Assembly (NCBI RefSeq): GCF_026341775.1
Contig: NZ_JAPEOB010000003.1
Span: 558,001 to 622,000 of the forward strand
Direction of reading: 5' to 3'
DNA: 64,000 bases
Source: Streptomyces sp. NBC_00654
Lineage (GTDB): Bacteria; Actinomycetota; Actinomycetes; Streptomycetales; Streptomycetaceae
Shown: one piece after another, positions 34,020-42,320 of the stretch
Numbering within the stretch: the stretch's first letter is position 1
How the letters are laid out: each line of letters opens with the position of its first letter
Position numbers and translations under genes: made by a program
Notes under the pieces: model-generated
The model's database searches: none
The model's input: the letters and a program-made list of their open reading frames with translations, nothing else
What the model was told of the DNA's origin: nothing

Positions 34020-34708
34020 GGGCCGACCCCGTCCAAAGAGCCGGCCAGTACGCCGGCCTCGAGCTGTCGTATGCACCCAGCGCGCGCGGCTACCGCTGGG
34101 TCATGTGTGACAACCAGTAGAGCGCAGCCTCGCTGTTGGGAAACCGTAAAAAGGAGATCAGCCACGGCTTCGCGTGCCTTGGGATCCAGTGCGCCGGTCG
34201 GCTCGTCGGCGAGGAGGACGCTGGGCTCTGTAATCAAAGCCCGGGCGACGGCCGCCCGTTGACGCTCACCGCCCGAGAGCATTCCCGTCGGCGTGCCCTC
34301 ATCCGGTACGCCTAATTCCACCAGCAGTTCGGCCGCGCGCTCATAGGCGTCATGATGCTCGCCGCCGCCCAACAGTACTGGCAGCGCAACATTCTCCACC
34401 GGTGTGAGTTCTGGCAACAGTTCTCCGAACTGAAAGACCACGCCGATGTGCTCACGGCGCACCTGTGCCAGTTGCCGGGCGGACAGACCGGTCAATTCCC
34501 GTCCGTCAACCATGATCGATCCGCGATCCGGCCTGATCAGCCCGAGGATGCACATCAGCAGCGTCGACTTTCCGGAGCCGCTCGGCCCCGTGATCGCCAT
34601 TGACTCGCCCGGCCGGACGTCGAGGTCGACGCCGTCCAGCAATACGCGTTCGCCGAGCCGATGGCAGAGGCCGTCCACCTGTAGACCGGTCGATTTTCCG
34701 GCTGTCAC
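34016..34708 (-). CDS. ABC transporter ATP-binding protein (MacB/LolD class)
   Basis: A 230-residue ATPase with Walker A GPSGSGKSTLL, Q-loop VVFQFGELLPELTPVENVALPV, signature LSGGERQRAAVARAL, Walker B VLLADEPTGALDPKAR and H-loop VTHDPAVAAR. It is coupled to the permease at 31809 and lies 111 bp downstream of a small secreted-protein gene on the same strand, so the three may form one unit. Confidence 0.94.
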   Translation of the reverse strand: MTAGKSTGLQVDGLCHRLGERVLLDGVDLDVRPGESMAITGPSGSGKSTLLMCILGLIRPDRGSIMVDGRELTGLSARQLAQVRREHIGVVFQFGELLPELTPVENVALPVLLGGGEHHDAYERAAELLVELGVPDEGTPTGMLSGGERQRAAVARALITEPSVLLADEPTGALDPKAREAVADLLFTVSQQRGCALLVVTHDPAVAARAGCIRQLEAGVLAGSLDGVGP

Positions 34709-34819
34709 TTGTTCGCTCCTTGGTCCTCGCCTCGACGCCGAGGTTAGGCAGATGGGGAAAATGCGGCCGCCGGGCCGGCCATCGAGCGGCGGACCCGGCG
34801 GGCTGATCTACGTCAGCGC

Positions 34820-35164
34820 TTAAGGGGCAACCCAGCCCGAGCAGTCGTCAGGGGTACCGGAATTTTCGTCGCACGCCTGGAACTTGATGATTTTCGAGCC
34901 GCTGGCGGATGTGACCCTCGTGCTGGGGCCACTGTGGTTCCACAGGGTCCGCTTGGTGCCGGCGCTGGTCTGGCGGTAGTACTCTGCCTTCCCCGGGTCA
35001 CCGTCCGAGCTGCCGTCGTACACGGAGATGACACCGGCGTCATCGTTGTACGGAGCCGTTGCCTTGACGCCGCCCCCCGTGGCACTGAGAGCCATCGCAC
35101 TACCCGTAGGAATCACGAGACCGACGGCAAGCACCGCTCCGATGACGAACTTTATTCGCGACAA
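34820..35164 (-). CDS. Small secreted protein upstream of the accessory ABC transporter
   Basis: A 114-residue protein from ATG 35164. It has a Sec signal (MSRIKFVIGAVLAVGLVIPTG, cleavage near AMA-LS). The mature part of about 90 residues is polar and contains YNDDAGVISVYDGSSDGDPG and a C-terminal pair of cysteines (FQACDENSG, DDCSGWVAP) that may form a disulfide. No family is recognised. Location just upstream of a MacB-like ABC pair suggests either a substrate/partner of that transporter or a secreted factor with its own role. Codon third positions are less GC-biased than in the flanking core genes, which hints at acquisition. Confidence 0.8.
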   Translation of the reverse strand: MSRIKFVIGAVLAVGLVIPTGSAMALSATGGGVKATAPYNDDAGVISVYDGSSDGDPGKAEYYRQTSAGTKRTLWNHSGPSTRVTSASGSKIIKFQACDENSGTPDDCSGWVAP

Positions 35165-35557
35165 TTCTGTTCCCCTCCCTGAATTACAAGGCTACTTTTA
35201 ACCCGCGTTGATCATTAACCAACCAAACCTTTACCGCAAGAGCTGGATTCAGTCATCGCCCAACGCGAAATTGCCACTGCTGCATGAGCTCGATTCGAGG
35301 CGCTTCAACGTGGCACAGGAGTTGACGAACAGACAGCTTCACCTGAGCTGAAGGCAAGTTGCACGGATTCTCGCTCGACAGTGCATACCGCGCCTGAAGG
35401 TGTCATTTCGCCGACTCACTCACATGACCAGCAAACGCCTGGCAGAGAAGTGGCACGACAGCAATCTCGCCCACCGAACCCGATGCGATGCACGCAGGGG
35501 ATCATTCGATCCTGGTGGTCCGACAGCAGGCTCGGCGTGCGACATGGAACCTGCGTC
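35165..35557. other. AT-richer gene-free stretch
   Basis: About 390 bp between the secreted-protein gene and the first DUF397 module. The segment 35,190-35,260 is the most AT-rich part of the window and probably carries the promoter for the secreted-protein/ABC unit. No open frame here looks like a real gene. Confidence 0.5.
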
Positions 35558-35598
35558 CCGGGCAGCCCCGCCATACGGCGCACGGCGGGGCTGCCCGG
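35558..35598. terminator. Hairpin downstream of the first DUF397 gene
   Basis: A perfect 15-bp stem (CCGGGCAGCCCCGCC at 35558-35572, complement 35584-35598) with an 11-base loop, 20 bp after the DUF397 stop on the minus strand. A weaker homologous hairpin follows the second module at 36005-36037. Confidence 0.8.
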
Positions 35599-35618
35599 CC
35601 CGGCGGGGAACCAGATAC

Positions 35619-35828
35619 TCAGATGGCGCCGAACTCTCCGGCCTTGATGCCCGCCACGAAGCGCGGGAACGCATCGACACGAAGACCCAAGGTGGGGCCG
35701 CTCAGATCCTTGGAGTCACGGACCGGGACCATGCCGCGCGAGGCGACGAGGTTGGCAGCGACCTCGACACAGGCGCCGCCGTTGTCGCTGTACGAGGACG
35801 TGAACCAACGGGGGGATTCGGTCGTCAT
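35619..35828 (-). CDS. DUF397 domain protein (orphan copy)
   Basis: A 69-residue DUF397 protein: MTTESPRWFTSSYSDNGGACVEVA, VPVRDSKD and FVAGIKAGEF are the family landmarks. DUF397 proteins are usually encoded directly after a Scr1/DUF5753 XRE regulator and act with it in development and antibiotic control (BldB/WhiJ-type systems). Here the partner regulator has been reduced to a C-terminal scrap just upstream. It is clearly paralogous to the protein at 36067, and the similarity continues at DNA level. Confidence 0.88.
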   Translation of the reverse strand: MTTESPRWFTSSYSDNGGACVEVAANLVASRGMVPVRDSKDLSGPTLGLRVDAFPRFVAGIKAGEFGAI

Positions 35829-35960
35829 CGGGAGCCCTTTCATCACCTGCGGATCATGACCATGGAGACCGGTCGGGCGCAGTTCCTCCGGCCACCCCTG
35901 CCAGTAGGCCGCCAACACGGGCAGAAGTGAAGAGCATTCCCGGTCCAGTTGACCCGGCCG
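35829..35960 (-). pseudogene. Vestige of a Scr1-type XRE regulator (C-terminus only)
   Basis: In frame upstream of the DUF397 start the minus strand reads GQLDRECSSLLPVLAAYWQ. This aligns with GHLDRETTSVLPLLTAYHQ near the end of the intact XRE regulator at 36273. No helix-turn-helix or DUF5753 body remains before it. The simplest reading is a duplicated regulator-DUF397 module in which the regulator was deleted except for its last 40 codons. Confidence 0.7.
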
Positions 35961-36004
35961 GACGGTCCCGGCGGACGGCTTGAGTTGGTCACCGGGACAG
36001 CACG

Positions 36005-36037
36005 CAGCCCCACCGTGCGAGACGCATGGCGGGGCTG
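36005..36037. terminator. Hairpin downstream of the second DUF397 gene
   Basis: CAGCCCCACC at 36005-36014 pairs with GGCGGGGCTG at 36028-36037 with a single mismatch. The hairpin is homologous to the one at 35558-35598, so the terminator was duplicated with the module. Confidence 0.6.
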
Positions 36038-36066
36038 TCCGGCCGGCCCGGCGGGGAACCAGGTGT

Positions 36067-36276
36067 TCAGACGGTGCCGAACTCTCCGGCCTTGACGCCC
36101 GCCACGAAGGACGCGAACGCACCGGCGGGAACGTTCAGAACCGGACCTCTCACGTGCTTGGAATCGCGGACGGGGACTATGCCGGTATCCGACGCGTTCG
36201 ACGGGGCCCATTCGATGCACTGACCTCCGCCGCCGCTGTATGAAGACTTGATCCAGTTGAGAGGTTCGGTCGTCAC
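36067..36276 (-). CDS. DUF397 domain protein paired with XRE regulator
   Basis: A 69-residue DUF397 protein (WIKSSYSGGGGQCIEWA, VPVRDSKHVRGPVL, FVAGVKAGEFGTV). Its ATG 36276 overlaps the stop of the Scr1-type regulator (ATGA), the canonical arrangement of these two-gene modules. It probably counteracts or modulates the regulator. It is a near-copy of the 35619 protein. Confidence 0.92.
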   Translation of the reverse strand: MTTEPLNWIKSSYSGGGGQCIEWAPSNASDTGIVPVRDSKHVRGPVLNVPAGAFASFVAGVKAGEFGTV

Positions 36277-37112
36277 GATGTGCCCCTTCGTACCTGAGTG
36301 ATCATGGCTACAGAGTCCACCTGTGGAAGCGCGTGCTTCTGCAACTGATGGTAGGCCGTCAGCAGGGGCAAAACAGAAGTGGTTTCACGGTCCAGATGGC
36401 CCTGAGTAGCGGACTCGGCGTAAGACATGAGGGAGCGGTCTGACAGAGTCAGGATCGTTATCGGCAGGCTGAACGGGCGACGAACCCCCATCGCGAAGTT
36501 CGCGACCTGAAGCGTTGCGTTCGGCTGCTCGGCGAACTCAGCCAGCCGTTTCAACTGGGCTTGAATCACGCAAGGTTCCCCAACGGGGCGGAGGATACAG
36601 CTCTCGTCCAGCACCATGTGGACCAACGGCGGAGGGCTCCGAACGAGCGCCGCTTGCCGCTCCGCCAGCAGCGAGACCCGCTCCTGTGCCTGCTCGGTGG
36701 TAATCGCTCCACGTTCGACGTGGCCCGCCTCGATTGCTGCCGCGTACTCAGGCGTCTGAAGCAGTCCAGGGATGACGCCCACTTCGTACAGTCTGATCTC
36801 CGCTGCGCGCCCTTCATATCCGACGTACTCCTGGAAGCCTTCCAACAGCGAACCATGCCGGATGTCGCGCCACTCACGCTCGAACGAGTCAGCAGAGCCG
36901 GCAGCGCCGAAGGCGTGATCGACCCGGCGTGAGAAGGGGAGGGTTGGCGGTTTGCGGCCAGTTTCCACAGCCGAAATGTGCTGGCTCGAATAGCCCGTGC
37001 GTTCGGCCAGATCCTCCTGACTCCACCCGCGATCCTCTCGGAACTTCCGGACCCGAGCGCCGAAGGCCGCTACTGGGCCCGACTCCGGGTTCAGCTCCTT
37101 ACGGTTGACCAT
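36273..37112 (-). CDS. Scr1-type XRE helix-turn-helix regulator with DUF5753
   Basis: A 279-residue regulator. Residues about 15-75 are an XRE helix-turn-helix (FREDRGWSQEDLAERTGYSSQHISAVETGRK). The rest is the DUF5753 ligand/partner domain with VIPGLLQTPEYAAA and LDESCILRPVG and the ending QGHLDRETTSVLPLL. Streptomyces genomes carry many such regulators with a DUF397 partner. It is divergent from the three-gene operon at 37216 and may control it. Confidence 0.93.
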   Translation of the reverse strand: MVNRKELNPESGPVAAFGARVRKFREDRGWSQEDLAERTGYSSQHISAVETGRKPPTLPFSRRVDHAFGAAGSADSFEREWRDIRHGSLLEGFQEYVGYEGRAAEIRLYEVGVIPGLLQTPEYAAAIEAGHVERGAITTEQAQERVSLLAERQAALVRSPPPLVHMVLDESCILRPVGEPCVIQAQLKRLAEFAEQPNATLQVANFAMGVRRPFSLPITILTLSDRSLMSYAESATQGHLDRETTSVLPLLTAYHQLQKHALPQVDSVAMITQVRRGTS

Positions 37113-37215
37113 GCCGTCAACCTTCCCTTCCTTCTATTGCGGCAAGTTGAAGGGGTTCTGACTGTAGGTCACGCTGGCCGCCTTGGTAGTGGAGCAGCTA
37201 CGGAGAGGCACGATC

Positions 37216-37473
37216 GTGTGTACAAAAAACGGTTCCCCGAACGGACATGCCTATCTCGTTCCCGCCCCCGGCACCCTCGTGGTCGACACCAGCCGCGCCG
37301 ACCGCGTAGGCGAGTTCCGTGGGACCGCCGGCCCCTACTGGTCGCTGCGGCCGGTCTGTGGCGGGCAGGAGTGGGAAGCCGCGCCCGAGGATGTCCGCCC
37401 CGTGGACCGCATAGAGCGTCTTCGGGCCGAGAACGCGCGGCGCAACGCCCGAAGTGAAGGACGGTTGCTGTGA
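37216..37473 (+). CDS. Small conserved protein, first gene of an unknown operon
   Basis: An 85-residue protein starting VCTKNGSPNGHAYLVPAPGTLVVD and ending ARRNARSEGRLL. GTG 37216 was chosen because GGAGAGG lies 8 bases upstream; GTG 37183 in the same frame would add 11 residues. It has no signal peptide or clear domain. It appears to be the type of small protein found divergent from Scr1/DUF397 modules. The stop overlaps the GTG of the next gene (GTGA), so it is cotranscribed with it. Confidence 0.75.
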   Translation: MCTKNGSPNGHAYLVPAPGTLVVDTSRADRVGEFRGTAGPYWSLRPVCGGQEWEAAPEDVRPVDRIERLRAENARRNARSEGRLL

Positions 37474-38207
37474 CCGGAGTTCTCGCGTTCTTACCGGTCC
37501 GGCTTGCACTGGTCATCGAGTTCGCCGGAATCCGCTTACGGCAGCGCTTCCGCCGGATCACACGAGCACTGGTTTCTCAACCGCCCGGTCCGCACGCCCT
37601 GTTCACCGAGTTGCAACGTATCGAGTCGGACCCCGCGTACCGCGCCCGTTTCCTCACCGGACTGGACGCCGCGATCCTCCGGCGCGACGCGGAACACACC
37701 GCCGAACTGCACGCGGTGGAGGCGGCGGCCCGCCTGCTCCGGCACTTCATCCACCCCGGCCCCGGCGAACGTACCGCCGCAGCCACGGACACGACCTACG
37801 TCGCCGAGGTCACCATGACCACCGGGACCACACCACGCCCCGTCCCCCTCGGCCGGATCACCGCACCCAACCGCCGCCTCGCCCTGCGCTGGCTCCGCAC
37901 ACAAGCACTCCGCCTCGCGGACGGGCACGGACACCTCATACCCCCCGACGCAACCCCCTGGGCCCGGACCGGGAACCACGTACGGCAGGTCGCTTTCCAC
38001 AGCACCGACGCCCCCGAAAGCCTCCGCGCCTGGGCCACCGACGACCAGCACCAGGCCCACGCACTCCACCACCTCGAAACCCGCCCCCACACCCCCCTCC
38101 TCACCGTCACCGACCCCGCCACCGGCCTCCACCTCCACCTCACCGGCCGCCCCGCCCGGCCACCCCGGACCGCCAGACAACTCAAGGAGGAACCATGCCT
38201 CTCCTGA
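37470..38207 (+). CDS. Hypothetical protein of the XRE-adjacent operon
   Basis: A 245-residue protein with a mildly hydrophobic start (MTGVLAFLPVRLALVIEFAG). A region rich in charged helices follows (ELQRIESDPAYRARFLTGLDAAILRRD, then HAVEAAARLLRHFIH), with a second half dominated by His, Pro, Thr and Arg (DDQHQAHALHHLETRP). I recognise no family. The His/Pro-rich codons reflect ACC/CAC/CCC bias towards the end. The GTG overlaps the previous stop. Confidence 0.75.
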   Translation: MTGVLAFLPVRLALVIEFAGIRLRQRFRRITRALVSQPPGPHALFTELQRIESDPAYRARFLTGLDAAILRRDAEHTAELHAVEAAARLLRHFIHPGPGERTAAATDTTYVAEVTMTTGTTPRPVPLGRITAPNRRLALRWLRTQALRLADGHGHLIPPDATPWARTGNHVRQVAFHSTDAPESLRAWATDDQHQAHALHHLETRPHTPLLTVTDPATGLHLHLTGRPARPPRTARQLKEEPCLS

Positions 38208-38803
38208 CCCCGTACGTCGCTTCACGGAGCAGCGACAGGGGCACCCTGCAATCCGCGTTGGGCATCGGGTTCACCGCGAAAGGGCCCCACCTCGTCTACC
38301 GGGACGAACGCCCCGAAGACCGGGACAAGCACGGCAACCTCTGGGTCCGCGTCGAGGAATCCGACGACCCCGGACACATCCAGTACGACTCCCTCCACCC
38401 CACCCGCCAGCGCACCTGCATGGAACAGCTCCTCTGCCAGATCTGCGCCCGGCCCGCCGACCGCAACAAGGACGGCTGGCTCTTCATCGACTGGCGACGC
38501 CAGGACTCACCCCCCACCTGGCCCGAGAAATCCCTCACCACCATGCCCCCGCTCTGCACCGAACACGCCCACATCTCCACCCACCAGTGCCCCTTCCTAC
38601 GCCGGGACGAACACCTCCTCCTCCGCGTACGCAAACCCCACCTCCACGGCGTAGCCGGAACCCTCTACACCCTCACCACCACCGGCTGGACCACCACCGA
38701 CAACGGCCAACTCTCCCCCTACAACCAACCCCAATACCCCGGCATGCTCGCCTCCCTCCTCATCCGCCAACTACACGGCGTGAAAGTCGTGGACCACCCA
38801 TAA
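38195..38803 (+). CDS. Hypothetical Cys-containing protein, last gene of the unknown operon
   Basis: A 202-residue protein with AAGGAGG directly before ATG 38195, overlapping the previous gene by 13 bp. Landmarks are MPLLTPYVASRSSDRGTL, MEQLLCQICARPADRNKDG (a CxxC pair) and MPPLCTEHAHISTHQCPFLRRDEHLL (a second Cys/His group). Together these could bind one zinc ion. No family is recognised. The Cys spacing suggests a nucleic-acid or protein-binding zinc module. Confidence 0.78.
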   Translation: MPLLTPYVASRSSDRGTLQSALGIGFTAKGPHLVYRDERPEDRDKHGNLWVRVEESDDPGHIQYDSLHPTRQRTCMEQLLCQICARPADRNKDGWLFIDWRRQDSPPTWPEKSLTTMPPLCTEHAHISTHQCPFLRRDEHLLLRVRKPHLHGVAGTLYTLTTTGWTTTDNGQLSPYNQPQYPGMLASLLIRQLHGVKVVDHP

Positions 38804-38986
38804 GGAGAAGAACCCTTGCCCCGCCGCACCAGTCGCCCCCGCCGGCCCAGTCGCCCCGGTCGTCCCGCTCCTGAGGCGTCCGCCCAGCAGCTCGACGAGA
38901 ATCGAGTGGGCCGGTTCATGGCTTGGCAGGGGCCGCGTGTACCGGAGGCCGCATGCCCGCCCTCACCCTCCGGGGAGAATGGGGGC

Positions 38987-39460
38987 ATGGAATTGCATGG
39001 GGAGAAGGTCGTGCTGCGTCCGGTGGCCGACGGCGATACCGAGATCCTCGAAAGGGTCGTACGTGAACCGGAAGTCGCCGCGTGGTGGTCGCCTCCGGAC
39101 GACTATGCGGACATGCTGGCCGTGGTGTTCGAGGGTGAGGTCGTCGGCGCCGTCCAGTTCGACGAGGAGACCGATCCCGAGTTCCGCCACGCGGGCATCG
39201 ACATCTTCCTGACGGCGAAGCATCACGGGCAGGGGCTCGGTGCCGACACGGTGCGCACGCTGGCCCGGTGGCTGGTGCGGGAGCGCGGCCATCACCGGCT
39301 GACGATCGATCCCGCCGCGGACAACACGGCGGCGATCCGCTGCTATGGCAAGGTCGGGTTCAAGCCCGTGGGAATCATGCGGGCGTACGGGCGCGACCAC
39401 CGGACGGGCGCCTGGAAGGACGGGCTGCTGATGGACCTGCTCGCGGACGAGCTGGTCTGA
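38987..39460 (+). CDS. GNAT-family N-acetyltransferase, AAC(6')-like
   Basis: A 157-residue GNAT enzyme. LRPVADGDTEILERVV begins the fold, EPEVAAWW resembles the substrate loop of aminoglycoside 6'-N-acetyltransferases, and the acetyl-CoA site is seen at AKHHGQGLGADTVRTLARWL, followed by LTIDPAADNTAAIRCYGKVGFKPVG. It probably acetylates an amine with acetyl-CoA; an aminoglycoside substrate is possible but unproven. ATG 38987 gives the normal family length. An in-frame TTG at 38816 with AAGGAG upstream would add a 57-residue Pro/Arg-rich leader without domain character. Confidence 0.9.
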   Translation: MELHGEKVVLRPVADGDTEILERVVREPEVAAWWSPPDDYADMLAVVFEGEVVGAVQFDEETDPEFRHAGIDIFLTAKHHGQGLGADTVRTLARWLVRERGHHRLTIDPAADNTAAIRCYGKVGFKPVGIMRAYGRDHRTGAWKDGLLMDLLADELV

Positions 39461-39524
39461 CGCGGCCGGCGGCGGCGGTCACGGACCCGTACTCCGCAAC
39501 CACCGCCGCCCGCGCCCGGTCCCG

Positions 39525-40100
39525 CTAGCGCCTGGGACCCCCGACCACGTAGACCGCCGTGCCCACGACGGCCAGGACGGCGGCCGTCCAGGTGCCGGCC
39601 GCCGTGCCGGGCGGCAGCATCATCCAGGTCAGCACCTGCGTCGCGACACCCGCCGTGGGCGGTACGACGAGGGAGACCGACACCCACGCGAACGGCAGGA
39701 TCCACGCGTACTGCGCCCCGCACCAGGCCGCCCCGAGGGCGACGAGTCCTGCCAGGCCCGCGCTGTCGCGCACCACGAAGGCGGCGGAGGCCTCCTGCCC
39801 GCTCATCGTCCGCGCCGCCAGCAGCACCGCGCCGATGATCACGCCGCAGAGCAGCACGTGCGCCGCTCTGCGGGGCATCCAGCGGATCGCGGCCGTCCGG
39901 TCCAGCCCGAGGTCCTGCCCGCCCAGACCGACCGAGAACGCCATGGCCCCCGCTGTGAGGATGAGCATGGTCACCTGCGGATCTCCCAGTGTCCCGCCGC
40001 CGATCCGGGCGAGTGCCCACACCACCGCGACACTGAGCAGCACCGCGGCGAGCGAGGCGGGGACGTGCCGCGAACGCGCGTACAGCGTCAGCCATCTCAC
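39525..40100 (-). CDS. Multi-span membrane protein of the sigma/ABC operon
   Basis: A 191-residue protein with five or six hydrophobic segments (LAAVLLSVAVVWALARIG, VTMLILTAGAMAFSVGL, VLLCGVIIGAVLLAA, AVLAVVGTAVYVVGG). GTG 40100 overlaps the stop of the preceding permease-like gene (GTGA). No family beyond ABC-2-like membrane protein is evident. It is the last gene of the operon starting at the ECF sigma factor and probably forms part of the transporter. Confidence 0.8.
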   Translation of the reverse strand: MRWLTLYARSRHVPASLAAVLLSVAVVWALARIGGGTLGDPQVTMLILTAGAMAFSVGLGGQDLGLDRTAAIRWMPRRAAHVLLCGVIIGAVLLAARTMSGQEASAAFVVRDSAGLAGLVALGAAWCGAQYAWILPFAWVSVSLVVPPTAGVATQVLTWMMLPPGTAAGTWTAAVLAVVGTAVYVVGGPRR

Positions 40101-41494
40101 TGGGTGGGACCACCGTTCAGTACGGTGAGCGCGTCGCCCGAGCAGGAGACCGCGGCGGCGTGCATGGCGCTGATCCGCTGCCGCTGCTCCGCCTTCGACA
40201 GTGCGGCGAACTTCTTCCACACCGGGCGGGCCATGTCGCCCTGGTCCTTCGCGGAGTACATGGTCCCGTCGAGCGGGCGGGGTTCTTCCCCGAGGACCCA
40301 CGCGATCGCGATGCTCTGTGCGGCGGCGTCCTCCTGCGTGCCGCTCTCGGTTTCGCTGCGGGGACTGCACAGCGGGACCATTCCCTGCGCGACGAGAGCC
40401 CGGGTGAGGGGCCGCTCGCCCTTGGCCTCGCCGATCGTCCGGTCGTCGAAGTCGAGGAGCACGGAGTCGCGCGACCGTTCCGGCGTGGCGCTGAACGCCT
40501 TCGGCACGGTGGTCTCACGGATGGCGACGGGGGCCCGGTCGCCCAGGGCGCCGCGCATCAGTCGAAGCGCCTCCTTGCCGGGACCCCCCAGGTCGTCGAG
40601 CCGCGCCTGCCGGAGCTTCGTCACGCACACCGGGCCGTCGCACACCTGCTCCGACGCGGCCCGGTCGACGACGTACGTGTCACGGGCGGTGTCCGGCAGC
40701 ACGAGCAGAGCGAGCGCCCCGCCCGCCACCAGGGGGGCGAGGGCGAGCAGCCGGGTGCGCCGGCGGGCGGCGGCCAGCAGAACGAGGCCGGTCGCGGCCA
40801 GGCCGAGCAGCCAGAGCGTCTGCCCGAGGTGCACGGAGGCGGAGAGCGTGAGGAGCGTGTCGCGTACGTCCGCCGTCGCCGGTGACAGGAGCGAGAGAGA
40901 GTTCGGCACGAAGCCGGCGGTCGGCTGCGGGGCGTCCGAAGTCTGGACCTGCCGAAAGAAGTTGTTGAACACGAGGGCGGCCACGGCCAGAGCCGGCGGG
41001 GTGAGGATGGAGGGCAGGGCCCGCGCGACCCCCATGCCGAGGAGGGCCCCGGCGCCCAGCGCGAGCGCTCCCACCAGTGAGATGGGCAGCCAGCCGACGT
41101 GGTTGTACGCGGCGTCGCCCGCGAGAACCTGTACCGCGCCCACGACGGTGAGGAGAGCGAAGGCCGCGCACAGCGTGAATGCCGTCGTGCCCGCCAGGGT
41201 GGCCGCGCGGTGCCGCGCGGGCCGCGGGGTGCTGGTCAGCAGTTCGGACATCTTCGAGCGGTGGTCGCGCAGCCCCTGGAGCGCCCCGAGCCCCACGGCG
41301 AGCGGCCAGAGGAAGAACATCACGTACCGGGTCCAGAGGGCCGTGGAGGTCCACTGGGCGGTCCACAGCATCGAGCCCTTGGACCACGGACCGGGGACGA
41401 GGAGGAGGAACGCGAGCGCGGCCACCAGGACGACGGCGCCGGCCCATGGGGCGACGGACCGCCGCAGTTCGATGCGCAGGATACGGGTGTTCAC
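40097..41494 (-). CDS. ABC transporter membrane protein with extracellular domain
   Basis: A 465-residue protein. About six helices (from VVLVAALAFLLLVPG to LLALAPLVAGGALALLVLP) are followed by an extracellular region of about 180 residues with the pair EQVCDGPVCVTK and a later Cys (AAVSCSGDAL). The helical half resembles ABC-2 permeases (LQGLRDHRSKMSELLTSTPRP). ATG 41494 overlaps the ATPase stop. It should form the membrane part of the transporter with the ATPase at 41491; the C-terminal domain may sense or bind a ligand. Confidence 0.82.
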   Translation of the reverse strand: MNTRILRIELRRSVAPWAGAVVLVAALAFLLLVPGPWSKGSMLWTAQWTSTALWTRYVMFFLWPLAVGLGALQGLRDHRSKMSELLTSTPRPARHRAATLAGTTAFTLCAAFALLTVVGAVQVLAGDAAYNHVGWLPISLVGALALGAGALLGMGVARALPSILTPPALAVAALVFNNFFRQVQTSDAPQPTAGFVPNSLSLLSPATADVRDTLLTLSASVHLGQTLWLLGLAATGLVLLAAARRRTRLLALAPLVAGGALALLVLPDTARDTYVVDRAASEQVCDGPVCVTKLRQARLDDLGGPGKEALRLMRGALGDRAPVAIRETTVPKAFSATPERSRDSVLLDFDDRTIGEAKGERPLTRALVAQGMVPLCSPRSETESGTQEDAAAQSIAIAWVLGEEPRPLDGTMYSAKDQGDMARPVWKKFAALSKAEQRQRISAMHAAAVSCSGDALTVLNGGPTQ

Positions 41495-42297
41495 CAGGCA
41501 CTCCTCGTCTGCGCGGGGTCGGCCAGCAGAGCCGAGTAGCCGCGCTCCAGCGGGCTGTCGCCCACGTGTTCCGGGCCGCCCGCCGCCGCCAGTTCGTCCG
41601 GGGTGCCCTGGAAGACCAGCCGCCCCTCGGCGAAGAGCACCACGTCGGTGCAGGCGGCGGCCACGTCCTCCACCAGGTGGGTCGAGACGACCACGCAGGC
41701 GTCCGTCCCCAGTTCCTGGAGCAGTTCACGGAAGCGCAGCCGCTGTGCCGGGTCGAGGCCGACCGTCGGCTCGTCGAGCAGCAGGACCGAGGGGTCGTTG
41801 ACGATGGCCTGGGCGATGCCGGCCCGTCGCACCATTCCGCCCGAGAGGGCCTTCATCCGTTCGTCGGCGCGGTCGGCCAGGCCGACCCGCTCCACGGCGC
41901 GCTGTGTCGCCGCGGGGATGTCCGCCTTGGGCACCTCTTTGAGCCAGGCCATGTACTCCACGAACTCCCGCACGGTGAAGCGCTTGTAATAGCCGAACTC
42001 CTGCGGCAGATAGCCGATCCGGCGGCGCAGCGCTCGGTGCTCGCCGAGCCCGCCCACGGACTCCCCGAGCAGTTCCAGCTCACCTCCGGCGGGGCGCAGC
42101 ACGGTGGCCAGCGCCCGGATGAGGGTGGTCTTGCCCGCTCCGTTGGGGCCGAGAAGACCGTGTACGCCGGTTCCCAGCGCTATGTCGAGCCCGTCCACGG
42201 CCATTCGGTTTCTGCCGACCTTGACCTTCAGACCGGTCGCCCGGATCTCCCAGGCGTAGGCCGTGGGGGCCAGATCGGCCCTGCTCACTGCGGGCAT
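41491..42297 (-). CDS. ABC transporter ATP-binding protein
   Basis: A 268-residue ATPase with Walker A GPNGAGKTTLIRAL, Q-loop YLPQEFGYYKRFTVREFVEYMAW, signature LSGGMVRRAGIAQAI, Walker B VLLLDEPTVGLDPAQR and H-loop VSTHLVEDVAA. This is the ABC-2 exporter type related to antibiotic-resistance transporters. It is coupled to the membrane protein gene downstream. A 22-bp tandem repeat lies between it and the anti-sigma gene. Confidence 0.95.
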   Translation of the reverse strand: MPAVSRADLAPTAYAWEIRATGLKVKVGRNRMAVDGLDIALGTGVHGLLGPNGAGKTTLIRALATVLRPAGGELELLGESVGGLGEHRALRRRIGYLPQEFGYYKRFTVREFVEYMAWLKEVPKADIPAATQRAVERVGLADRADERMKALSGGMVRRAGIAQAIVNDPSVLLLDEPTVGLDPAQRLRFRELLQELGTDACVVVSTHLVEDVAAACTDVVLFAEGRLVFQGTPDELAAAGGPEHVGDSPLERGYSALLADPAQTRSAW

Positions 42298-42320
42298 GGT
42301 GCGCTTCCTGTTCTCGCGGG

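Noticed and set aside
38816..38986. In-frame TTG start adding 57 residues to the GNAT protein
   Set aside because: The ribosome binding site is good, but the extension is Pro/Arg-rich with no domain and exceeds the family length. Kept only as an alternative.
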